NCBI GenBank assembly: GCA_016295375.1
Contig: JAEDLI010000040.1
Location: 1 to 18,919 of the forward strand
Source of the DNA: Fibrobacter sp.
GTDB lineage: Bacteria > Fibrobacterota > Fibrobacteria > Fibrobacterales > Fibrobacteraceae
Reading direction: 5' to 3'
Length of the DNA: 18,919 bases
Part shown: positions 12,967 to 18,919 of the stretch, one piece after another
How positions within the stretch are numbered: the stretch's first letter is position 1
Layout of the letters: each line of letters opens with the position of its first letter
Position numbers and translations under genes: made by a program
The notes under the pieces: generated by a model
Databases searched by the model: none
What the model saw: the letters and a program-made list of their open reading frames with translations, nothing else
What the model was told of the DNA's origin: nothing

Positions 12967-14127
12967 GCATCGGACATTCAGGTAGTTGCCCGATGTCATG
13001 GACGTTGCCGGGTAACCGACATTGAGTCCGTCAAAAACGAGCGTCCCGAATTCGTTTTCCGTGTCCGTCCATAGGTAGGCCGCCACTCCCATTTGCACGA
13101 ATTTCAGGGTGTTCCCGATGATGCTGTAGCGTCCTGCCGGGTAAAGGCTGAATCCGTAAAGGTCGCTTCCGTTTCCGCTTTCCCAGCCTTCGGTCGTCCT
13201 GAGAGCAGTCATGTCCTTCCCGGTGTTATCCTCCAGGTCTACAAAGTCCTGGGCGGACGGCAGCCGCCATCCCTCTGGGCAGGCCGTCTTGGCGTCGTCG
13301 GGAGAATACATCCTGCCGTATTTTTCGCAGTTCTCGTCGTCGTTTTCGTAGCAGTAACTCGTGAAATCCCCCTGGTATTTCAGGTTCTCCGCCATCCACA
13401 CCTGTTCGCCGATTTTTACCGTCTTGTACACTTGACCGTCCCGCTTGTCCACAAGGAGCGTGGAACCGGCTTCAGCGTCTTCTCCCGGGGCGTAGAACTC
13501 GGCAATGCAGATATCCTTCATTCTCTTGGCCGTAGCCTGCAAGTATTCATCGGCGGCAACTTTCGGCGTGAACTTCATGACGCATGTCAAGTGAAGTACG
13601 CTGCATTTTTTCAGTTTGAAATAGTCCGTGAAGACGCCGTCGTTTTCAGCGCAGTAGTCCGCAAAGGCGGTAGAATCGGCCCTGCAGTTTGCCACGGCGC
13701 TGTCGCCGTAAGAATTGTCCAGGTGATCCTCCACTACAGCGTCCAGCGAATCCCGATTCAAAAATTCCGTATAGATGTTCTTCTTGTAGGTGCGAGTCAA
13801 GTTCATGCGGACGCCGTTCTGTTCGGCATACAGGATCACGGTGCAACCGTCGTCAACGGTCCCGCCCGCATGTTCGTAGTAGGGCTTGGCGGCTGTGGTA
13901 AAATCGACATCGAACCACGACAAGCCCCGTTCCTTGTCCTTGACTTCCACGAGCCTCAGGGCGACCTTGGGTTCCCATGTTATGAGCCTTGCATAGGCGG
14001 CGCTGTCCAGGCTGGCGTTCTGCTCTTCGGTGTAGCCGTTGGCGATTTCCTTTTCCGAATCGCTGCAGGCGGTGTAGAACAGGAACGCAAGGCAGGGGAT
14101 GGATAGAATGTTCGGGGAAAATCTCAT
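12955..14127 (-). CDS. FISUMP-domain lipoprotein
   Basis: A 390-residue predicted lipoprotein. The N-terminal signal ends in a lipobox with Cys21 (FLFYTAC), so it should be exported and lipid-anchored. Residues about 25-220 form a unique region with several cysteines and no recognised domain. Residues about 226-390 are a FISUMP domain (TIGR02145) with the hallmark DGQVYKTVKIGEQVWMAENL (230-249), ACPEGWRLPSAQDF (282-295), DLYGFS (322-327) and terminal VRCLKD. FISUMP proteins are a large Fibrobacter paralogous family, presumed surface-exposed, with no established activity. The start overlaps the stop of the TIGR02147 regulator gene (ATGA), so regulator and lipoprotein are one transcriptional unit and probably translationally coupled. 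Confidence 0.87.
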   Translation of the reverse strand: MRFSPNILSIPCLAFLFYTACSDSEKEIANGYTEEQNASLDSAAYARLITWEPKVALRLVEVKDKERGLSWFDVDFTTAAKPYYEHAGGTVDDGCTVILYAEQNGVRMNLTRTYKKNIYTEFLNRDSLDAVVEDHLDNSYGDSAVANCRADSTAFADYCAENDGVFTDYFKLKKCSVLHLTCVMKFTPKVAADEYLQATAKRMKDICIAEFYAPGEDAEAGSTLLVDKRDGQVYKTVKIGEQVWMAENLKYQGDFTSYCYENDDENCEKYGRMYSPDDAKTACPEGWRLPSAQDFVDLEDNTGKDMTALRTTEGWESGNGSDLYGFSLYPAGRYSIIGNTLKFVQMGVAAYLWTDTENEFGTLVFDGLNVGYPATSMTSGNYLNVRCLKD

Positions 14128-14942
14128 TTTTTTATCTCTTTGGTCAGCGGGAACAACTGCAGGTTCACCCTGTAAACCCTGTCACAGTCCTCTGCGGCAG
14201 AAACGATTGCGGCTATCTTCTTGCGGCAGAAATCCAGTTCGCTTACGATCTGCGCGTATGCCGCCCGGTTTACGGCGACCGTCATTCCTGAAAAGTTGCG
14301 CTCCGTTACGGGGAATGCCTCGACGGCCTTCTCCGCAAGCCTTGCCATCTGCCTGTGCATGCCGCGGATGGCCCGCGGAATCTTCTCGGACGAGCCAAGA
14401 ATTGCCTTGTCGGATTGGACATACCTGTTGCGCCGCTCCTTCAGAAATCCCGCCTGAACCAGGAAATCCAGGGATTTCTTCACGTTCTCGGGAGTTACGT
14501 TTTCGTGGAACATGTTCGCGATTTTTGATGGCGTGGCATTGGCAATCCTGGGGGCAAGTTCCCGGAGCACCGGGTTCCACCAGTTCTTGAAGTATTCGTA
14601 GCCGTCGCCCCCTACGACCCGGATCCTGTCGTCCTTTGCCAGGGTGTGCATCTGTTCAAGGGCGGCCTGCCTTTTCTTTTCTACGGGGGAATTGCAGTAG
14701 GTGACCAGCGCCAAGAAGTAGGATGTCTGGATCTTGGAAAGGCCCATGACTTTTGACAGGCGGGCGGCGCCGACGCAGCTCAATTTCGACTTCCCGTCAC
14801 AAACGAGTTTCAGGAACTTTGTGCTGGCGTATCCGGCCATCTTGTTGAAGCCGCGCCACGACAGGCCCGTCATCAACTTGCGCTCTTCGTAAAAATCCCT
14901 GATGTAGGTTCGGTAGTTGTCGTAGTCGGATATCGGTTTCAT
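14124..14942 (-). CDS. TIGR02147-family protein (probable DNA-binding regulator)
   Basis: A 272-residue soluble protein of the Fibrobacter paralogous family TIGR02147. The opening DYDNYRTYIRDFYEERK (6-22) and the following LSWRGFNKMAGYAS (27-40) are characteristic. Residues about 27-75 look like a helix-turn-helix: a first helix ending at the GYAS turn, a second around TKFLKLVCDG, and the segment RLSKVMGLSKIQTSYFLALV (61-80) that typifies the family. Residues about 135-185 (PSKIANMF, TPENVKKSLDFLVQAGFLKE) could form a second winged-helix unit. No membrane segment is seen. It is directly followed by a FISUMP lipoprotein gene, and divergent from another. A palindrome about 100 bases upstream of its start is a good operator candidate. 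The ATG at 14942 lacks a strong ribosome site. The regulatory role is inferred, not shown. Confidence 0.83.
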   Translation of the reverse strand: MKPISDYDNYRTYIRDFYEERKLMTGLSWRGFNKMAGYASTKFLKLVCDGKSKLSCVGAARLSKVMGLSKIQTSYFLALVTYCNSPVEKKRQAALEQMHTLAKDDRIRVVGGDGYEYFKNWWNPVLRELAPRIANATPSKIANMFHENVTPENVKKSLDFLVQAGFLKERRNRYVQSDKAILGSSEKIPRAIRGMHRQMARLAEKAVEAFPVTERNFSGMTVAVNRAAYAQIVSELDFCRKKIAAIVSAAEDCDRVYRVNLQLFPLTKEIKK

Positions 14943-15042
14943 GGGCTTTTCAAATTTACCTTATTGTTCCCGGGTTTGCAATTTCTTGAACCGGAAAGGC
15001 CCCGGGATTGCCGTCTCCGTCATGGTAACCTGGAAGAATCTC

Positions 15043-15069
15043 CTATATGTCTCAAGTTGAGTCATATAG
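15043..15069. promoter_or_regulatory. 27-bp near-perfect palindrome, probable operator between divergent genes
   Basis: Left arm CTATATGTCTCAA (15043-15055), central G, right arm TTGAGTCATATAG (15057-15069). The arms match at 12 of 13 positions. It lies in the 241-base spacer between the TIGR02147 gene (minus strand, start 14942) and a FISUMP lipoprotein gene (plus strand, start 15184), the usual place for an operator of a divergently encoded regulator. No T-run follows directly, so a terminator is unlikely. A weak promoter for the plus-strand gene (TTGCGG at 15123, 17-base spacer, TTATTT at 15146) lies further right. Confidence 0.6.
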
Positions 15070-15183
15070 AAAATTTCTGATAGAAAATCTTGAAAAAAGT
15101 TGTTTTTATGTGCGCTGAAGGCTTGCGGTGCAGGGGGGTGCTTTGTTATTTTTAGGGGGTAAAGATTTTCAAGAGGTTTCCCT

Positions 15184-16479
15184 ATGAAAAATACATTCTC
15201 CAGAAAGTTTACGGTCAGCGCCCTTGCTGGGGTGCTCGGTGTTGCATTTATTGCTTGCGGGGACGACGGATCGTCTTCGCCGAAAGGGACGGGGCTCCCC
15301 GCCGAAGTGGCCGACATGGAAGAACTCGAAACATACGAGTGCAGCATGGATGTCATCGGCGAAAAGGTTTTTGTGGAGAGCGAAGACCTTCTGTATGAGT
15401 GCGATGGCGATGCGTGGTTCAAGTCCTACGACCAGACAAAGCCGAATTCTGCAAAGTCGTCGAGCAGCACGAGGGCAGATGGTAAGGGCGACGAAGGCGG
15501 TGACGAAAATTCCCCTGATAGCGAGAAGGGTAGTTCTTCAAGCGTCGCTCCGAGCGATGTCGAGGGGGCTAGCAGTTCTGCAGAAGTAGATGACGGGCTG
15601 GGGTTTGAAGTTAAGGAAACCTGCACCGAAGTGGGCGCTTGCGACGCCATGGCCAAGGCCGATATCAGCACTTGGCACTTTGTGCGCAAGGATGCTTTTG
15701 GCGACGATGCCGAATATACCTACGCTGCGGACGGCAAGGACCTCATCATAACAATCAAGAACGCCGATGGTTCCAAGAACAGCAAGACTTACTCCATGTA
15801 CAACATGGAATCTGAGGTTGGCATGGAAATGGCCTTCAACGCCGCAAAAGCTACCTGTGAAGACGGCGGCGGAAACGATGTTGTTACAAAGACCTGCGTG
15901 CAGGATACGGTGTACTCGTCGGTTGGCATAAAGTATGGTTCATTACTTGACGAACGTGACGGTCATACTTACAAGACGGTTAAAATTGGCGACCAGACTT
16001 GGATGGCAGAGAACATGAAATTCAAATGCGAAGGCCGTTTCTGGGTTGCTGACAGTGAATATTTCTACACATGGACTTCGGCTCTGAATGACGAAAAACT
16101 CTTTGATGAAGACAATCTCCCCCGTATTGTACGAGGTATATGCCCCGAAGGTTGGCATGTTCCTAGTCCAGCCGATTTTGAATCTTTGCTTGTTTATGTG
16201 GGAGGGGAAGACTCAGCAGGAATCAACCTAAAGAGTGTTGATGATGGAGGTTCCGACATTTATGGATTCTCGGCAAAACTTATCGGCTATTACAGTACCT
16301 GGTATCGTAAAATACAAGATGCGGGAGATCAAGTGAATTTCTGGGCTGCAGATAGCAACAACGCGCGTGAGGGATACGCAATCGCTCTAAAAATAGGAAC
16401 AAGTTTTGGGAAAAGTGTCGGAAGGATTGGTGATAGTGCAAGTGATTATGGATCCCCGGTCCGTTGTCTAAAAGATTAG
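15184..16479 (+). CDS. FISUMP-domain lipoprotein
   Basis: A 431-residue predicted lipoprotein: signal peptide with lipobox Cys25 (AFIAC), then LPAEVADMEELETYEC (38-53) and VIGEKVFV (57-64). This N-terminal module is shared with the partial lipoprotein at 18700. A low-complexity Ser/Asp/Glu linker with several Ser runs spans about 85-135. A middle region (about 140-250) of unknown type has Cys147, 153, 225 and 238. The FISUMP domain (about 255-431) has DERDGHTYKTVKIG (256-269), QTWMAENMKF (271-280), GICPEGWHVPSPADF (318-332), DIYGFS (358-363) and PVRCLKD at the end. The ATG at 15184 has AGAGG upstream. It faces away from the TIGR02147 unit across the palindrome and may share its control. Function unknown; probably exported and exposed at the surface. 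Confidence 0.88.
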   Translation: MKNTFSRKFTVSALAGVLGVAFIACGDDGSSSPKGTGLPAEVADMEELETYECSMDVIGEKVFVESEDLLYECDGDAWFKSYDQTKPNSAKSSSSTRADGKGDEGGDENSPDSEKGSSSSVAPSDVEGASSSAEVDDGLGFEVKETCTEVGACDAMAKADISTWHFVRKDAFGDDAEYTYAADGKDLIITIKNADGSKNSKTYSMYNMESEVGMEMAFNAAKATCEDGGGNDVVTKTCVQDTVYSSVGIKYGSLLDERDGHTYKTVKIGDQTWMAENMKFKCEGRFWVADSEYFYTWTSALNDEKLFDEDNLPRIVRGICPEGWHVPSPADFESLLVYVGGEDSAGINLKSVDDGGSDIYGFSAKLIGYYSTWYRKIQDAGDQVNFWAADSNNAREGYAIALKIGTSFGKSVGRIGDSASDYGSPVRCLKD

Positions 16480-16493
16480 ACGGTAGAACGTTT

Positions 16494-16970
16494 GGCGTGA
16501 CGCTCGATCCGGGTTTCAAGCGATACTTAAAAACGAAGCTGCCATGGTAAGTTTTCTGAATGCAATCCTGCACTCGGACGATGAAATCAAGAAGAAGTAC
16601 CCGTCGAATGACCCGAAGGACGTTGCCGAGCGTGAAAAGCGCCGCTATGAAATTCCATTCGTGTTCGCAGTCTGGATTTGTAATTTCCCGATCAATTCAG
16701 ATAAAAATTACCGCGATGCCTGGCGCATCTACAGTGAAAATTCGATTGCAAAGAATGCCCCGCAGCCGGTAACCGAAAAAATTAAGTATATTATTATTGA
16801 TCTGGCTCTATCTGCTGACGCATGCCGGGAGCAGCGACAAACTCCCTGTTTTTAACGATCGCGTGCTTGACGATGCCGTCGCTCGCATCACGGTTGACCC
16901 GGGCAACGACAAGGAACTTTTGGAGGCGCAAGTGGCTTGCGCTATCCATTACTTTGTTATTTTAATAATC
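16494..16970 (+). pseudogene. Decayed Rpn/PD-(D/E)XK-family transposase remnant
   Basis: Pieces of one protein family appear in three plus-strand frames. The first frame (about 16497-16529) gives VTLDPGFKRYL. The second (about 16529-16800) gives KNEAAMVSFLNAILHS then FVFAVWICNFPI and YRDAWRIYSEN. The third (about 16797-16965) gives WLYLLTHAGSSDKLPVFND and AVARI. In order these match the FKxxF, xSFLNAIL, CNF and WxYLLxHA segments of Rpn-type recombination-promoting nuclease/PD-(D/E)XK transposases common in Fibrobacter. Only about 25 residues separate SFLNAIL from the CNF segment, so the nuclease core (DV...VEMQ) is deleted. With at least two frameshifts it is not functional. It fills the gap between two FISUMP lipoprotein genes and may mark a past rearrangement. 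Confidence 0.7.
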
Positions 16971-18383
16971 CTTCACGCAACGAGCGTAGAGCCCGTGAGT
17001 AGAACTGCCCATCTCTAAATCAAAATTTTTCCCTATCCAGCTATATTCATAGTATAAATTATAGAGCTTATCAACGTATGTCGTATCCAAGGTGAAATTT
17101 TCAGCCTCAACAGAATCGGTGTAAACAGTATCAATTACCATTCTTACCTCCAAAGAGTCTTCGCTTGTCCAAAACTCGGTTTCATTGAAGGGACTCTTTT
17201 CCACTTTCCCCAAAAACTTCCTAGTCGGCAACATGGTAAAACCGGTCGTATTCGTAGGCTTTACCTCAGAAGGATCCCAATAGGAATTTGTTGCCATGAG
17301 GTTTCCCATATTATCTGCGACCGTGAACAAATCTTGCCATTCAGCCACCGACGGCACATGCCAGCCACTAGGGCAGATTGAATCTCTCTGGCTGCCATAA
17401 TAAACACTTCCTATTGAATAATACTCAATTGTATCCTGACGGTCACGCAGATATTTTCCTGGTGCATATCTCAAATTTTCTGCCATCCAGGTATAATTGC
17501 CGATTTTTAGATATCCGTAAACATTGCTGTCGCGCTCATCTGTAAAATAGCTGTATTCAAGATCGCCGTTGAAATGATTTTTTGCTCCGTTCAAGTCATG
17601 GACCAATTGAGTTTGCGCTATTTTTATGGAATCAAGACGGTTTTGGCGAACACTTTGAAACTTTTTCATGGCATCGGCGGAATCCACCCTGGAACCCAAA
17701 AGACAGCGAACATACATTTCAGAAGACTTTCCTGAAAAATTGGGTTCAAATGGCTTACGGTCGCCTAGATCGATGGAATAGCAGACTGCCATTCGGGAAT
17801 TGGATTCGTACTTGTATCCGTACTCCGTATCGATGCGAACACCATAATCCGTAGATGTACTGGTCCAATAAGTGTTGGAGCCGCCCCAACCATGTTCAGC
17901 CAAGCCACAGAATGTAGTGGAATCGCATTTAGAGGTTACCAACGTCTTAAGCTCGTCAAACTCAGCCATGGTCGGCAAATGCCAGCCCGGAGGACATATT
18001 CCATCGTTATACAAGCTATCATCATAGTAGGCAAAATTCATTGCCACTTCATAGGAATACTTGCGTCCAGACTCACCATCAGAAGATTGCTCAACATTGT
18101 TTGTTGCCATCTTCGGATTCCACAGCGTGTCGTAGAAAGCTAGATTTTCGGCCATCCATACTTGAGTACCGACCCGAGCAATTTTATAGGTTGTTCCATC
18201 ACGCGGGTCAACCATGGAGCTCATTTTGACGACGCCGTCTTTTGTTCCTGAATTCTCAAAAGAATTTTTGTCGCCGGAGCCAGTCTCGTCTTCACTACCG
18301 GAATTGGTACCGCTGTCGCCGCAGGCAATTAGCGTCAAAGCAAAGCCAAGAGCCATAGTTATCGGGAACAAGTTTTTTTTCAT
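16962..18383 (-). CDS. Lipoprotein with two FISUMP domains
   Basis: A 473-residue predicted lipoprotein with signal peptide and lipobox Cys21 (LTLIACGDSG), then a short Gly/Ser/Asp-rich linker. The first FISUMP domain (about 54-228) has DPRDGTTYKIARVGTQVWMA (59-78), GICPPGWHLP (128-137) and MYVRCL. A helical linker (about 230-270) with many charged residues follows. The second domain (about 277-473) has DERDSNVYGYLKIGNYTWMA (282-301), SICPSGWHVPSVAEW and terminal YARCVKD. Two domains in tandem suggest internal duplication. The ATG at 18383 is preferred: GGAGG lies 6 bases upstream and the signal peptide starts there; a GTG at 18407 opens the same frame earlier but adds only eight residues. 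The gene is AT-richer than the acyl-chain operon. Function unknown. Confidence 0.87.
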   Translation of the reverse strand: MKKNLFPITMALGFALTLIACGDSGTNSGSEDETGSGDKNSFENSGTKDGVVKMSSMVDPRDGTTYKIARVGTQVWMAENLAFYDTLWNPKMATNNVEQSSDGESGRKYSYEVAMNFAYYDDSLYNDGICPPGWHLPTMAEFDELKTLVTSKCDSTTFCGLAEHGWGGSNTYWTSTSTDYGVRIDTEYGYKYESNSRMAVCYSIDLGDRKPFEPNFSGKSSEMYVRCLLGSRVDSADAMKKFQSVRQNRLDSIKIAQTQLVHDLNGAKNHFNGDLEYSYFTDERDSNVYGYLKIGNYTWMAENLRYAPGKYLRDRQDTIEYYSIGSVYYGSQRDSICPSGWHVPSVAEWQDLFTVADNMGNLMATNSYWDPSEVKPTNTTGFTMLPTRKFLGKVEKSPFNETEFWTSEDSLEVRMVIDTVYTDSVEAENFTLDTTYVDKLYNLYYEYSWIGKNFDLEMGSSTHGLYARCVKDY

Positions 18384-18400
18384 TATGCCTCCAAATTTAT

Positions 18401-18538
18401 CTAGCACAATAGTACACCTAATATAACTAATGGAAAATGTTCAACCAGGCCTTGCAGAGCCGTAAAGTGAGTTTTGCAAGCCCATTTGTCAAAAACAGCA
18501 GCTATGGCAATAGCAGAAAGAAGAATCGTTTTTTTCAT
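18401..18538 (-). CDS. Small 45-residue signal-peptide-bearing ORF
   Basis: This short frame is MKKTILLSAIAIAA (a typical secretion signal start), then FDKWACKTHF and a hydrophobic C-terminus ending in Cys. The ATG at 18538 has AGAAG about 7 bases upstream, and the stop is 17 bases before the start of the double-FISUMP lipoprotein on the same strand. It may be a real small secreted protein, a leader peptide, or the stub of a lost lipoprotein or pilin gene. I do not recognise a family. The close spacing suggests co-transcription with the lipoprotein gene. Confidence 0.4.
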   Translation of the reverse strand: MKKTILLSAIAIAAVFDKWACKTHFTALQGLVEHFPLVILGVLLC

Positions 18539-18699
18539 ATTTTGCTTCTAGAGAATTATGATGTGGAGGAATATAGTTTGAACAAATAAATTGTGCAAGA
18601 CGTTTTGAATGCCTGTTTCTTGTAAAATTTCATGAATTGACTATGAAAACAGCCTGGTTATTTTCTACTATTTAGTTGTAAAAGTATGAGGAAATTTTT

Positions 18700-18919
18700 A
18701 TGAAGTTTGGTTTGTTGAATGTTTTGGCGCTTGTAAGCGTTATTCCCCTTGCCGTTGCGCTCAACGCCTGCAGCGATGATAGTTCCACATCTAGCCCGGC
18801 GACAAAGTTGCCGACCGAGGTCAAGGACCTGAAGGAACTTGAAGAGCACAAGTGCGATATGAGCGTCATCGGCGAGAAGGTCTATGTGACCGAACTCGAA
18901 GAGAACTACGAATGCGACG
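18700..18919 (+). CDS. Lipoprotein of the FISUMP-associated type (partial, cut by right edge)
   Basis: The first 73 residues of a predicted lipoprotein. The signal peptide ends at lipobox Cys24 (VALNAC), followed by SDDSSTSS and a module LPTEVKDLKELEEHKC (38-53), then MSVIGEKVYV (55-64). This module closely matches residues 38-64 of the 15184 lipoprotein. By analogy a linker and FISUMP domain probably follow outside the window, but that cannot be seen. The ATG at 18700 has GAGG 8 bases upstream. Confidence 0.82.
   Translation, partial: MKFGLLNVLALVSVIPLAVALNACSDDSSTSSPATKLPTEVKDLKELEEHKCDMSVIGEKVYVTELEENYECD

Noticed and set aside
13093..14106. 337-residue plus-strand frame opposite the FISUMP lipoprotein
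   Set aside because: Shadow of a gene with lipobox and full FISUMP domain; no recognisable domain of its own.
1..18919. CRISPR arrays, tRNA or rRNA genes
   Set aside because: No regularly spaced direct repeats and no cloverleaf or rRNA signature was seen in the spacers.

Overview
The window most likely comes from a Fibrobacter species or a close relative. Three lipoproteins carry the FISUMP domain (Fibrobacter succinogenes major paralogous domain, TIGR02145). A fourth lipoprotein is cut by the right edge, and there is a regulator of the Fibrobacter-expanded TIGR02147 family. Lipoboxes and an outer-membrane barrel indicate a Gram-negative, and the oxygen-sensitive activase-type Fe-S protein suits an anaerobe.

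Region 1 (1-9724, all minus strand) is one probable operon. In transcription order it encodes a 1477-residue activase/DUF2229 iron-sulfur megaprotein, a signal-peptide-bearing outer-membrane barrel, a hotdog acyl-thioesterase, an acyl carrier protein, a 798-residue fusion of a catalytic ketosynthase with a second, dead ketosynthase, FabG, and FabZ (cut by the left edge). Two junctions use ATGA overlaps and most others are very short. The ACP, KS, KR, DH and TE genes form a type II fatty-acid/polyketide (aryl-polyene-like) module. The barrel suggests a product destined for the outer membrane. The role of the megaprotein is unknown.

Region 2 (9725-12771) is accessory sequence. It has REP-like palindromic repeats, a truncated RhuM-family gene, a zinc-ribbon/TM2 membrane protein with a pilin-like tail, long homopolymer tracts just upstream of that gene, a candidate structured RNA with its own terminator, and a repeat-bearing AT-rich spacer.

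Region 3 (12772-18919) is the lipoprotein region. A 64-residue orphan ORF converges on a two-gene unit (TIGR02147 regulator, then a FISUMP lipoprotein). This unit is divergent from a second FISUMP lipoprotein across a spacer with a 27-bp near-perfect palindrome, probably an operator. A decayed Rpn/PD-(D/E)XK transposase, a double-FISUMP lipoprotein, a 45-residue signal-peptide ORF and the start of another lipoprotein follow. The two plus-strand lipoproteins share an N-terminal module, indicating local paralogous expansion.

All calls rest on reading the sequence and on family knowledge; no database search was run.
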